Positions 9,336 through 18,428 of a stretch of 63,332 nucleotides of DNA are shown here, one piece after another. Origin of the DNA: Erythrobacter sp. (GTDB lineage Bacteria; Pseudomonadota; Alphaproteobacteria; Sphingomonadales; Sphingomonadaceae); NCBI GenBank assembly GCA_024642565.1, contig JAHEAV010000015.1:5824-69155 (forward strand), read 5' to 3'. Numbering within the stretch: the stretch's first letter is position 1; every line of letters starts with the position of its first letter. The notes beneath the pieces were generated by a model. The model had not been told where the DNA came from. It saw only the letters and a list, made by a program, of their open reading frames with translations, and did no database searches. Position numbers and translations under genes: made by a program.

Positions 9336-9779
9336 TCAGCGTTTCGGGCTGGTCCCGGCTGTGTTCAAGCCGTGCAGATTGAGTGCGTATTCGACCCGGA
9401 TTGCGGCTGCGGCTCCGCGTGGATCAAGGGTCAGGCTTGGAATTTCAACACCTTCGACGAGCACAGTTCTGGCGTGTTCGACAAAGCGCGGGGCATCGGT
9501 CGCCAACACCAGCTGCAGGGAAATGGGTGCACAAGTTGTTGGAAAGTCGATGATCCCGACATTGCGTATCTCCAGCTTACCCGCAGTGCGCAGAGGCGGC
9601 GCAGCCCACAATTGTCCATCGCGCACATCCAGCAGCACACCATCATCGCCGACCAGAATGGCGCCGCGATCAATCAGGCAAAGCGCAAGACTGGTTTTCC
9701 CGGACCCTGGCGGTCCTTCGATCAGGATACCCTGGCCACCAATTGCGACGCAGCCAGCCTGACGATTCCTGCCCGACAT
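9336..9779 (-). CDS. hprK: HPr kinase/phosphorylase, short alphaproteobacterial form
   Basis: Phosphorylates the regulatory serine of HPr. The 147-residue protein has only the catalytic domain: Walker A EGPPGSGKTSLALCLIDRG near residue 21, then LVGDDGVLL with the conserved acidic pair. It lacks the N-terminal domain of the Firmicutes enzyme, as is usual for alphaproteobacteria. Its ATG overlaps the chvG-like stop by one base. Operon position between a sensor kinase and the PTS genes is the conserved arrangement. Confidence 0.92.
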   Translation of the reverse strand: MSGRNRQAGCVAIGGQGILIEGPPGSGKTSLALCLIDRGAILVGDDGVLLDVRDGQLWAAPPLRTAGKLEIRNVGIIDFPTTCAPISLQLVLATDAPRFVEHARTVLVEGVEIPSLTLDPRGAAAAIRVEYALNLHGLNTAGTSPKR

Positions 9780-11383
9780 CAGATACGCTGACGAATGAAT
9801 TCGGGCAGACGCAAGATCAGGCAGGCCCCGCTTGCACCATCAGCCCGCCCTTCGGCACGCAGGGAACCATCATGCGCTTCTGCGATGGTGCGGGCGATGG
9901 CGAGGCCCAGTCCGCTGTGATTGCCGAATGCCTCTGCATCAGGGCGCAGCGAATGGAATCGCTGGAATACTTTTTCGCGGGCATCCTCGGGAATGCCCGG
10001 CCCATGATCGCATACGCTGAGCGAAATCAGATCTTCGTGATGTTCAATGGTGACTGTGATCAGGCCGTCGGGCGGTGAAAAGGAAACGGCATTGTCGAGC
10101 AGGTTTTCGATGACCCGTTCCAGCCGGGATGGAACGCCCCAAACCACTGCGGCGCCCAAAGGCCGCCGCAACTCAACCTGCCTGCCTTCATTTTCGGCGC
10201 GATGTTCCCGTGTCGAAATGATCGCTTCGGTCAGTTTGACCAGATCCATTTGTTCGAAAGTGGCACGCGACATTTCTGCATCGATCCGGCTCGCATCGGC
10301 GATTTCGGTTACCAACCGGTCTATCCGGCGCACATCGTGTGATGCGATGTCGGTCAATTGACTTCGCAATTCGGGATCTTCGACGCGGGCAAGAGATTCG
10401 ATTGCACTGCGCAGGCTGGCGAGCGGATTCTTGATCTCATGCGCGACGTCAGCGGCAAAGTGATCGACCGCATCGATTCGTTGACGCAGTGCCGTGGTCA
10501 TGTCCGACACAGCCCGTGCCAGTAACCCGATTTCATCTTTCCTCTCAGGCAGACGGGGCACTTCGACCCCCCGGTCACGCCCGAGTCGCACGCGAATGGC
10601 CGCCTTGGCGAGCAGTCTCAACGGACGGACAATCGTGCGCGCCATGAATAGTGAGAGTGTTACCGAAATCATCAGCGCCAGGAAAACGGCACTGACAAGC
10701 GTAGAGCGTGCGCTGCGAACGGTGTCTGTAATATCCACTGCGTTGCGCGTGGTAAGCAGCGTCGACCCCTTTAGCCCGACGGGCGCGGCCGCGTTGATCA
10801 CCGGCGTTCCGTCCGGCGCATCGCGCAGCTGTATCTGGGTTAGACCTTCCTCCCGAGCGCGGGCCAGCTCTGGCCAGGAATCAGCGCGAGCGGCAAGCGG
10901 TTCGACATAGTCGGGAATAGGATCAGCCCCGACAATCGTATCGACAGCGCGGTCAAGCATCCTGGCAAAATCTTCCTGCCAGGGTTCCTTGACCGGATCG
11001 TCAAAAGAGAATTGGGGAGTGTCCAGCTTGAAACTGTCAGCCCACAGCTCCCCCTGGGCATCGAACATGCGCAGCCGCATATGCTGTTCCTTGCCGATCT
11101 GGAGCAGCAAGGCTTCCTGTCGTTCGCGGCTGGCGCCGGCAAGTGCTTCCGCCGTAATCTGCGCCTCAATCCGGGCGAGCTTGTAGCGTTCGTCGAGCAA
11201 CTGCTTACGATAGCCATCGAGGTAGAAAATCCCCCCGCCCAGAAGCGCCAGCGGTAAGAGATTCACCGCCAGAATACGCGACGTCAGCGGTAGGCGGCTG
11301 GACCATTGCAGGCGGTCCATCCGGTAATCCTTGCGCGATTCCAGCCGACTGCCCGGTCGTTCGTCAATCACGGAATTATCCAT
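9779..11383 (-). CDS. chvG: ChvG-like sensor histidine kinase
   Basis: Membrane kinase paired with the ChvI-like regulator upstream. It has a transmembrane helix near residue 33 ([19 protein letters not shown]), a periplasmic sensor region of about 190 residues, a second helix ([16 protein letters not shown]), HAMP, and the HisKA H-box [19 protein letters not shown]. The ATPase core follows with [11 protein letters not shown] (N box), CDHGPGIPE and [12 protein letters not shown]. The ATG used lies 8 bases inside the regulator gene's end; another in-frame ATG 21 codons later is possible. ChvG/ChvI systems sense acid or envelope stress in Rhizobiales; the same signal here is inference. Confidence 0.93.
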   Translation of the reverse strand: MDNSVIDERPGSRLESRKDYRMDRLQWSSRLPLTSRILAVNLLPLALLGGGIFYLDGYRKQLLDERYKLARIEAQITAEALAGASRERQEALLLQIGKEQHMRLRMFDAQGELWADSFKLDTPQFSFDDPVKEPWQEDFARMLDRAVDTIVGADPIPDYVEPLAARADSWPELARAREEGLTQIQLRDAPDGTPVINAAAPVGLKGSTLLTTRNAVDITDTVRSARSTLVSAVFLALMISVTLSLFMARTIVRPLRLLAKAAIRVRLGRDRGVEVPRLPERKDEIGLLARAVSDMTTALRQRIDAVDHFAADVAHEIKNPLASLRSAIESLARVEDPELRSQLTDIASHDVRRIDRLVTEIADASRIDAEMSRATFEQMDLVKLTEAIISTREHRAENEGRQVELRRPLGAAVVWGVPSRLERVIENLLDNAVSFSPPDGLITVTIEHHEDLISLSVCDHGPGIPEDAREKVFQRFHSLRPDAEAFGNHSGLGLAIARTIAEAHDGSLRAEGRADGASGACLILRLPEFIRQRI

Positions 11384-12146
11384 CCGTGAAGCTGTAGCCT
11401 GCACCATAAAGCGTTTCGATGGCGCTGAAATTCCCGTCAATTGTCCGGAATTTACGCCGCATACGCTTGATATGGCTATCGACCGTGCGATCATCGACGA
11501 ACATGTCTTCGGTGTAGGCTGCGTCCATAAGCTGATTGCGCGATTTGATCACGCCGGGGCGGACTGCCAGAGCTTCCAGAATCAAGAACTCCGTTACCGT
11601 AAGCGATACGGGTTTGCTGTCCCAACTGACCTGGTGCCGCGCCGGATCCATCAGCAAACGGCCGCGTGCCAATATGTCTACCGGATCTTCCTTGTCCGTG
11701 ATCTTGTCAGGATTGGCGTCATCCGCCAGTGCCGCGTTCCGGCGCAGGATCGCGCGAATGCGGGCCAGCAACAGACGCAAACTGAAGGGTTTGGCGATAT
11801 AATCGTCCGCGCCCTGTTCCAGCCCGGCTTCTTCGTCCAGTTCATCATCCTTGCTGGTCAGGAAGATCACCGGAAGCGCGGAATGTTTGCGCAATTCGCG
11901 CAGCAATTGCATCCCGTCCATCCGCGGCATCTTAATGTCAAACACGGCCAGATCCGCCGGGTTTTCGAGCAGGGCTTTCAGCGCCGCTTCCCCGTCAGAA
12001 TACAAACGTGTGGCGAAACCTTCGGCCTGCAGGGCGATGGACACCGTGGTCAGAATATTCCTGTCATCATCGACCAAGGCGATAACTTTTTGACCCACAT
12101 CGGCAGGTGATCGCCGGTCAAGGTCCGGGTCCGTATGGCTTTGCAT
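11376..12146 (-). CDS. chvI: ChvI-like response regulator
   Basis: OmpR-family regulator of about 256 residues. The receiver domain has VDDDRN (acidic pocket), [11 protein letters not shown] with the phospho-Asp, and YIAKPFS with the conserved Lys. The C-terminal winged helix includes [12 protein letters not shown] and [14 protein letters not shown] chose the ATG before QSHTDPDLD because AGAGAG lies at a good distance upstream; two earlier in-frame ATGs lack this. It is the first gene of the chvI-chvG-hprK-rapZ-PTS operon and is divergent from pckA, a known ChvI-linked gene in other alphaproteobacteria. Confidence 0.92.
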   Translation of the reverse strand: MQSHTDPDLDRRSPADVGQKVIALVDDDRNILTTVSIALQAEGFATRLYSDGEAALKALLENPADLAVFDIKMPRMDGMQLLRELRKHSALPVIFLTSKDDELDEEAGLEQGADDYIAKPFSLRLLLARIRAILRRNAALADDANPDKITDKEDPVDILARGRLLMDPARHQVSWDSKPVSLTVTEFLILEALAVRPGVIKSRNQLMDAAYTEDMFVDDRTVDSHIKRMRRKFRTIDGNFSAIETLYGAGYSFTDG

Positions 12147-12377
12147 TGCCGACTCTCTGCAGGATGCACCTTCGTCCATGGCATGATGGAGTAGACGGTT
12201 CGGCAGCGTGAAACAACGAATTGACGCAGTCATAGATAAGTTTCCTGCGTTCGTTCTTGGATCGTTTGACGCGCGAGACCGGCGCTTCTATGGGCAATTG
12301 TACTAGCTCTGCATTCGTATGCACGCGACTCGGAAGCTGCGCTGCTGCCTCCGTTTCACCACGATCAGGAGAATTTT

Positions 12378-13982
12378 GTGACCATCCCGCTTTCAGCTTC
12401 GCTTGCCAGCCAAGGCATCGAAACCACCGCAACCATCCACTCGAATTGCGGGACCGATCAACTGGTCGGGGAAGCTTTGGCGCGCGGCGAAGGGCGTCTG
12501 GCGAAACATGGCCCACTGGTTGTGGAAACCGGCAGCCACACCGGGCGGTCAGCAAAAGACAAGTTCATTGTTCGCGATGCCGTAACCGAAGACACCGTGT
12601 CATGGGGCAAGGTCAACGCGCCAATGGCCGAAGATCATTTTGCCAATCTCAAAGCGGATTTCTTTGCTGCGCTGGGTCAAAAGCAGGATCTGTTCGTGGC
12701 CGATTTGTTTGGCGGTTCGCAGCCGGAATACCGCGTCAATGTGCGCGTGATCAACGAACTGGCCTGGCATAATCTGTTTATCCGCACCCTTCTTGTTCGT
12801 CCGACAGAGGCAGAACTGGCTGGTTTCGTCCCTGAATATACCATCATCGACCTGCCCAGTTTCCGCGCCGATCCGGAACGGCACGGCTGCCGCAGCGAAA
12901 CTGTGATCGCGGTGAATTTTTCCGAAAAGCTGATCCTGATTGGCGGAACCAAATACGCCGGTGAGATGAAGAAGAGTGTGTTCGGCATTCTCAACTATCT
13001 GCTTCCGGCAAAGGGCGTCATGCCGATGCATTGCTCCGCCAATATCGGATCAGATGGCAAGACGGCGGTTTTCTTCGGCCTGTCCGGCACCGGCAAAACC
13101 ACGTTGAGCGCCGATGCCAACCGGACCTTGATTGGCGATGATGAACATGGGTGGTCGGATACGGCCGTGTTCAATTTCGAAGGCGGCTGTTACGCCAAGG
13201 TGATCCGTCTTTCCGAAGAAGCGGAACCGGAAATTTACGCCACCACACGGATGCACGGGACCGTGCTGGAAAATGTTGTGATGGATGAAAATGGCGAACT
13301 TGATCTTGACGACAATTCGCTCGCGGAAAATACGCGCGCAGCCTATCCGCTGTCGGCTATTCCCAATACGTCGAAGGAAAATCTTGGCCCCGTTCCTTCC
13401 AATGTCATAATGTTGACCGCCGATGCCTTTGGCGTGCTGCCACCGATTGCGCGGCTGACCCCCGATCAGGCGATGTACCATTTTCTGTCTGGATATACTG
13501 CCAAGGTTGCCGGAACCGAAATTGGTGTGACCGAGCCTGAGGCAACGTTCAGCACTTGCTTTGGCGCACCGTTCATGCCGCGTCACCCAAGCGTATATGG
13601 CAATCTGCTCAAAAAGCGGATTGCCGAAGGCGGGGTGCAATGTTGGCTCGTGAATACCGGTTGGACGGGCGGCAAATATGGTGTGGGCAATCGTATGCCG
13701 ATCAAGGCAACGCGGGCTTTGCTTAATGCCGCACTCGATGGTTCGCTCGCTGATGCCACCTTCCGCGAAGACCCCAATTTCGGATTTGACGTACCGGTTG
13801 CAGTGGCCGGCGTGGACAGCGCCATTCTCGATCCGCGCAGCACCTGGGCGGACAAGGATGAATATGACCGGACCGCGCAAAAACTGGTGCAATTGTTCAT
13901 CGACAATTTTGAAGAATTTGCCGCCCATGTTGATGAAGGCGTAAGGCAAGCCGCGCCGCATGGGGAAGTACAAGCCGCCTGA
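12378..13982 (+). CDS. pckA: Phosphoenolpyruvate carboxykinase (ATP)
   Basis: Converts oxaloacetate and ATP to PEP, the first step of gluconeogenesis. The 534-residue length is typical. Motifs seen: [14 protein letters not shown] (substrate site), MHCSANIG, the P-loop [15 protein letters not shown] near residue 233, and [10 protein letters not shown]. The start is GTG with AGGAG six bases upstream. It is divergent from chvI with about 230 bases between them, the likely shared control region; coupling of central carbon flow to the PTS/ChvGI cluster is the classical interpretation. Confidence 0.97.
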   Translation: MTIPLSASLASQGIETTATIHSNCGTDQLVGEALARGEGRLAKHGPLVVETGSHTGRSAKDKFIVRDAVTEDTVSWGKVNAPMAEDHFANLKADFFAALGQKQDLFVADLFGGSQPEYRVNVRVINELAWHNLFIRTLLVRPTEAELAGFVPEYTIIDLPSFRADPERHGCRSETVIAVNFSEKLILIGGTKYAGEMKKSVFGILNYLLPAKGVMPMHCSANIGSDGKTAVFFGLSGTGKTTLSADANRTLIGDDEHGWSDTAVFNFEGGCYAKVIRLSEEAEPEIYATTRMHGTVLENVVMDENGELDLDDNSLAENTRAAYPLSAIPNTSKENLGPVPSNVIMLTADAFGVLPPIARLTPDQAMYHFLSGYTAKVAGTEIGVTEPEATFSTCFGAPFMPRHPSVYGNLLKKRIAEGGVQCWLVNTGWTGGKYGVGNRMPIKATRALLNAALDGSLADATFREDPNFGFDVPVAVAGVDSAILDPRSTWADKDEYDRTAQKLVQLFIDNFEEFAAHVDEGVRQAAPHGEVQAA

Positions 13983-14025
13983 AAAGGCCGCGTCAGAGCT
14001 GCCCGTAAGAACGGGTGGGAGAGGG

Positions 14026-14069
14026 GCCCTCTTTCCGGCTGGAATTCAGCTACGGGAAGAGGGCTTCTT
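14026..14069 (+). terminator. Probable terminator of pckA
   Basis: An 11-bp inverted repeat (GCCCTCTTTCC with GGGAAGAGGGC, one mismatch, 17-base loop) followed by TTCTT, about 45 bases after the pckA stop. A smaller hairpin CCCGT-AAGA-ACGGG lies just before it. Confidence 0.6.
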
Positions 14070-14160
14070 GCTGTGGTGTCCGCTGCACAGATGATCACTT
14101 GCCATCGGCGAGGCGCAGGCCGAGTATGGGTGCCGCGGGAGTTTTTTGCAGGAGCAATTT

Positions 14161-14520
14161 ATGGGACTGTTTGACACTATTCTTGGTCAGGTCGGCCAGC
14201 ATGCCGATGTTGGTAATATGGCGGCGAAGCTCGGCATTGATCCGGGCATGGCTGAAAAAGCAATTGCCGCGCTGGGCGCCTCCCACGCCGAACCGGGCGA
14301 TACGCTGGCCGGTGCCGCTGCCAAAACCGGTCTCGATACCGGTATGCTCAGTCAGATCGTGGAACAAATCGGCGGCGAAGGATCGCTGGGCGAATATGCC
14401 AAGGCACTTGCGGATAATCCGCAGGCGAAAAATATCCTCGAAATGCTTGATCGTGACGGTGACGGCAATCCGCTCAACGATATCGCCAGCATGGCATCGG
14501 GCCTGTTCGGCAAGAAATAG
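14161..14520 (+). CDS. DUF937/YidB-like protein with EF-hand-like loop
   Basis: A 119-residue soluble, helical, acidic protein beginning MGLFDTILGQVG, the N-terminus typical of YidB/DUF937 proteins, whose role is unknown. Near residue 101 the segment DRDGDGNPLNDI matches a calcium-binding loop (Asp at positions 1, 3, 5, 12; Gly at 6). AGGAG lies 7 bases before the ATG. No signal peptide. It sits between pckA and a convergent lipoprotein gene, apparently monocistronic. Confidence 0.72.
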   Translation: MGLFDTILGQVGQHADVGNMAAKLGIDPGMAEKAIAALGASHAEPGDTLAGAAAKTGLDTGMLSQIVEQIGGEGSLGEYAKALADNPQAKNILEMLDRDGDGNPLNDIASMASGLFGKK

Positions 14521-14525
14521 CCGGT

Positions 14526-16370
14526 TTAGCCGGACGCGCCGCTAACATACCGCGCGACATTCTTTGCCATTACATCCAGCGGCGCGTTGCCGCCCCGCAC
14601 AATCGCATCGTTGAAGTCCTTGAGATCGTAGCGGCTGCCCAGCGCCTTTTGCGCCAGTCCGCGTTGGCGGACGATTTCGCTATGACCAACTTTGTAGCCG
14701 CACGCCTGGCCCGGCCAACTGCAATAACGATCGACTTCGCTGGCGACATCGTCCGGATTGCTGCCGTTTTGCGTGACAAAGAAATCGATCGCTTTGGCGC
14801 GGCTCCAGCGTTTGTGATGCAGCCCGGTGTCGACCACCATGCGGCAGGCGCGGAACGCCAGAGACTGGAGATAGCCCAGTCGGCCGACGACGAAATCGTC
14901 ATAGGCGCCCAGTTCGTCGGCCAATTGTTCGGCATAAAGCGCCCAGCCTTCGGAAAACGCGTTGAAGGCCAGGATTGAGCGGATCAGCGGCAGAGTGTTG
15001 GAAAATTCACCTTCCCAGATATGGCCGGGAATCGTTTCGTGATAGGCAAGATCGGCCAGGTCGTATTTGCGGTGTAGATCGGTAGTGCGCAGGTTGATCC
15101 ACATGCGCCCCGGGATCGTGCCGTCCTTGCTGCCAGACCCGCCATATGCGCCGGGTGCGCCGGCTTCTTCATTCACCGGGATCCGGCGAACTTCCAGGTT
15201 CGGATCTACCAATCTGTTGAAAGCGCGCGGCATTTGCGCCTTGATCCAGGCAATCCGTTCCTCGAGAAAGGCCATGATTTCGGCGCGTCCGGGGTCGCCG
15301 GGGGTGAATTTGTAGCGCGGGTCCTGGCTCAGCGCGGTCATCCGGGCACCCACAGTGCCGTTCGTGTAGCCGATATCGCGCAGGATCGGGTCCATCCTTG
15401 CATGCAGCGCAGCCACTTCTTCCAGCCCGCGTTCATGCACTTCTTCCGGAGTCAGGCGGGTGTTGGTGCTGGCGCGCAAAGCCCAGGCATAATATTCATC
15501 GCCATGCGGCCGGGCGGACATGCCGGGATCGCTTTTTGCGAGTTTCTGCTGGCGATAGAGTTCGGCCAGCTGGCCCTCCAGCGCCGGTGCAACCTTGCCG
15601 GAGACGATTTCCTTCGCCTTGTCGGCAACGGCCTTCACGGCTGGGAGATCCGACCGCGTCAGCGGTTCAATCAGCGCGCCGCCTTGCATGGCGTCCTTGA
15701 GTGTTCCCTGCATCTGGGTGATCGCCTTGGCGAGCAGGAAGTCCGGGGGGATCACCCCCATGCCGGTTGTGGCTTGCATCCGCTCAAGCTCTCCACCCAA
15801 AGCGCCGGGCATAGCTTCCAGCCTGGCCACATAGGCTTCGGCATCCGCTGCATCCGCCAGGGGCTGAGAACCATCGAGGAAACGCGGCATGTCGATATAG
15901 GTCCCGACATTCTGGATCACGACGTAGGGCGCATTGCGCCAGCTCCCCACGGCGACATCGCCATAGGGCAGGGCAAAGCCATCGATTGCCGTGGAAAAGG
16001 CGCTTTCAACAACTTCGAAACTGGTAATCTGTTCGGGGGTGAGCAATTCACGCGGGTATTCGCGCGCTTCCTCCATCCGTTTCCGCAAGGATGCGGCATA
16101 GCGGGTCTGGCCGGCGCCTGACTGGTCCTTCAACTGCCCGCGCAGCGCGGCATACTGGCCTGTATCGACACCAAGACCGGTTGCCCGTTCGGGCTCGTTT
16201 TCCAATACAGTGCCAGCGATAGCATCGAGCATCTCGTCTGGCGTAAGTGTGACCGGTGCCGCATTTTTGGCCAGCGTGGCACAGCCGGACAGGCCGGCCA
16301 GGGCCGTAGTGGCCGCCAATCCGGCAAGCGTTTGGCGGCGAGTGATCGTCATATCGGTAATTTGTGTCAT
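14526..16370 (-). CDS. DUF885 family metallopeptidase-like lipoprotein
   Basis: A 614-residue exported protein. The N-terminus has a twin-arginine-like segment TRRQTLAGLAATTALAG followed by the lipobox LSGC, so a Tat-exported lipoprotein is likely. Near residue 445 the motif YHETIPGHIWEGE (HExxPGH) is the DUF885 metal site, seen in M3/M32-like zinc peptidases. DUF885 members include putative dipeptidases; substrate unknown. An in-frame ATG six codons in (before TITRRQ) may be the true start. Convergent with the DUF937-like gene, 5 bases apart. Confidence 0.85.
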   Translation of the reverse strand: MTQITDMTITRRQTLAGLAATTALAGLSGCATLAKNAAPVTLTPDEMLDAIAGTVLENEPERATGLGVDTGQYAALRGQLKDQSGAGQTRYAASLRKRMEEAREYPRELLTPEQITSFEVVESAFSTAIDGFALPYGDVAVGSWRNAPYVVIQNVGTYIDMPRFLDGSQPLADAADAEAYVARLEAMPGALGGELERMQATTGMGVIPPDFLLAKAITQMQGTLKDAMQGGALIEPLTRSDLPAVKAVADKAKEIVSGKVAPALEGQLAELYRQQKLAKSDPGMSARPHGDEYYAWALRASTNTRLTPEEVHERGLEEVAALHARMDPILRDIGYTNGTVGARMTALSQDPRYKFTPGDPGRAEIMAFLEERIAWIKAQMPRAFNRLVDPNLEVRRIPVNEEAGAPGAYGGSGSKDGTIPGRMWINLRTTDLHRKYDLADLAYHETIPGHIWEGEFSNTLPLIRSILAFNAFSEGWALYAEQLADELGAYDDFVVGRLGYLQSLAFRACRMVVDTGLHHKRWSRAKAIDFFVTQNGSNPDDVASEVDRYCSWPGQACGYKVGHSEIVRQRGLAQKALGSRYDLKDFNDAIVRGGNAPLDVMAKNVARYVSGASG

Positions 16371-16493
16371 GCCGCTGTCTGATGGCCGCTAGGGCGGCTG
16401 TCAATTGGCGAACTCAAGCCCTTATGGGAGTTTGAGCCTGTTCTCTTTTTTGCCGGGCTTCACTCCGCCGCCGCATCGCGCTAGCAGGTGGGT

Positions 16494-16697
16494 ATGTCCA
16501 CCGATACCGTCCTCTCGATCCTCGTACTTGCCGCCATCGGATTGCTGGTGGGGGCATATTTCCTCCACCGGCGCGGCGGCCCGAAACGCCAGGCCATGCT
16601 CATGGTAATCCTGGCGCTGGTGGCAATTGCCAATGTCGCCATCTGGATCGTACCGGACAGCAAGGGCAATGCGCCGGTGAACCAGATCGGGCAGTAG
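16494..16697 (+). CDS. Small two-helix membrane protein, unknown function
   Basis: A 67-residue protein with two predicted transmembrane helices (VLSILVLAAIGLLVGAYFL and MLMVILALVAIANVAIWI) joined by a basic loop RRGGPKRQ. AGGTGG precedes the ATG by about five bases, supporting this start over a GTG two codons earlier. It lies between two genes on the other strand, head to head with the DUF885 gene. I do not recognise a family. Confidence 0.65.
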   Translation: MSTDTVLSILVLAAIGLLVGAYFLHRRGGPKRQAMLMVILALVAIANVAIWIVPDSKGNAPVNQIGQ

Positions 16698-16703
16698 CGG
16701 CGG

Positions 16704-17378
16704 CTACTCCGGCAATTGCCAGCGGACAGAGCTGGAATAATTGCCGCCAACAGCTTCGCCACGGCGATCTCTGGCCGGATCGAACCGGGCGCGCCTGCTG
16801 ACCAGTTCGCACGTTGCCTGATCGAGCACGGCGTGGCCGCTCGATTTCGTAATCTGGCAGGACATTGCCCGGCCATCTGCGCCCACACGCACTCTGAAGC
16901 CCGTGGTGCCCGTCAATTCCTGACGGACCCACACGGAGCGATAATCGCTTTCGGTGATCCAGCGGGCGGGATCGCCCCGTGGGCGAGCTGAAACCGGATC
17001 AAGGCCGGGTGATGTGGTGAGATCGGGCTGGCCACCGGTTGTTGGCGGGATCACCGTATTCGTTATCGGCGGCAGGGGCGGAAGCAATACCGTTGTTGTA
17101 TCCACCACGGGCGGCAGGGAATTGATCTCTAGCGGCAAGGGCGGGGTGTAGATTTGGCTTACGACCGGATCGGGCGCTTCAGTGGCCGGTTGCGGTGTTG
17201 GCGGCGGCGGGGGCTTTGGTGTGAATGTCGTCGCAATTGGATTGGGCTGAATGACCGTTTCGATAAAGTCCACAGCCATGCCGCTGACAATGGCATAGCC
17301 AAGCAAAGCATGGATTGCGGCAACGCCAAGAATCGCTTTGGTTTGATCGCTGCTCCGGGTCTGGTTGAAATAGGTCAT
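16704..17378 (-). CDS. TonB-like energy transducer
   Basis: A 224-residue TonB-family protein: one N-terminal membrane helix (ILGVAAIHALLGYAIVSGMAV), a proline-rich periplasmic spacer (TPKPPPPPTPQP, then further Pro repeats to about residue 130), and a C-terminal domain with TGFRVRVGADGRAMSCQITKSS typical of the TonB fold. Family members carry proton-motive energy from ExbB/ExbD to outer-membrane receptors. No exbB or exbD is next to it; a TonB-dependent receptor lies 38 kb away. GAGAGG lies upstream of the ATG. Confidence 0.88.
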   Translation of the reverse strand: MTYFNQTRSSDQTKAILGVAAIHALLGYAIVSGMAVDFIETVIQPNPIATTFTPKPPPPPTPQPATEAPDPVVSQIYTPPLPLEINSLPPVVDTTTVLLPPLPPITNTVIPPTTGGQPDLTTSPGLDPVSARPRGDPARWITESDYRSVWVRQELTGTTGFRVRVGADGRAMSCQITKSSGHAVLDQATCELVSRRARFDPARDRRGEAVGGNYSSSVRWQLPE

Positions 17379-17585
17379 GGGACCATCCTCTCTTGCTATT
17401 ACAAGTGAACGTGATGGTACAACATATCATTCAATTGGCAAGGGCCTTGTTTATGCCAGTCACTATCGCCCTTCGTCATCGCCTACGCGACGCGCAGCGT
17501 AACGCCCGAATTGTACTGGGATTGCGCCCGCGACGGCAGAAAGTGCGACCTAGCTGGACGCCGTGAACGGCGCCCAGGCGAGGTG

Positions 17586-18242
17586 TTACTTGATCGGGCA
17601 ATCGGGGGAGAGACGGAAGTCGAGGTAATTGTCGACCGAACCCATCAGATCTTCCATTTCGTTTTCGAAGAAATGGTTGGCCCGCGGAATTTCTTCGTGA
17701 TGGATAGTGATGTGCTTCTGCGTGCGCAGCTTATCGACCAGCTTCTGCACCGCGCTTGGCTGCACCACGGTATCGGCAACGCCCTGAATGAAAATCCCGC
17801 TGGCGGGGCATGGGGCAAGGAAGCTGAAATCATACATATTGGCCGGTGGGGCAATCGAGATGAAACCCCGAACTTCGGGCCGGCGCATAAGCAATTGCAT
17901 ACCGATCAGCGCGCCGAAGGAGACGCCTGCAACCCATGTGGTCTGCGCTTCGGGGTGGATGGATTGCACCCAGTCAAGCGCGGCCGCGGCATCGCTCAAT
18001 TCGCCAATGCCATTGTCGAAGCTGCCCTGGCTGCGGCCAACACCGCGGAAATTGAAACGAAGGGTGGCAAAACCGCGGTCAACAAACGTCTTGTAGATTT
18101 GCTGCGTAATGCGTTCATTCATCGTTCCGCCACCTTGCGGGTGCGGATGCAGAATCATGGCGACCGGGGCACGAGGGCGCGGTGCAGGGGAGAAACGGCC
18201 TTCGAGGCGGCCTTCGGGGCCGGGAAATATAACTGAGGGCAT
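17586..18242 (-). CDS. Alpha/beta hydrolase
   Basis: A 218-residue single-domain alpha/beta hydrolase of the KANL3/Tex30-like or dienelactone-hydrolase-like type. It contains the oxyanion region HPHPQGGGTMN, the strand-turn FNFRGVGRSQGSFD, the nucleophile elbow GVSFGA (Ser near residue 109) and the late His in RANHFFE. No signal peptide. Divergent from the desulfurase operon. Such proteins are very common in alphaproteobacteria; no substrate can be assigned. Confidence 0.82.
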   Translation of the reverse strand: MPSVIFPGPEGRLEGRFSPAPRPRAPVAMILHPHPQGGGTMNERITQQIYKTFVDRGFATLRFNFRGVGRSQGSFDNGIGELSDAAAALDWVQSIHPEAQTTWVAGVSFGALIGMQLLMRRPEVRGFISIAPPANMYDFSFLAPCPASGIFIQGVADTVVQPSAVQKLVDKLRTQKHITIHHEEIPRANHFFENEMEDLMGSVDNYLDFRLSPDCPIK

Positions 18243-18428
18243 TTGTGGACCTGTCAGAAGAGAATGCAGCGCGGGTAGCGCCAGCCTTATGGGTGGCTAT
18301 ATAGTGACAAAAGTGCTTTTCGCAATTGCCGCGATTGCGCAAACCCAAATGACCGCGAGCAGACCATTTCACGTATTTATCTCGACCATGCCGCAACCAC
18401 CCCGATCCGCCCTCAGGCGGAGGCTGCC

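Noticed and set aside
18243-18348. Possible earlier in-frame start for the first desulfurase
   Set aside because: Reading back from 18372 in frame shows no ATG, GTG or TTG before a TAG stop near 18271; hence the frameshift proposal.
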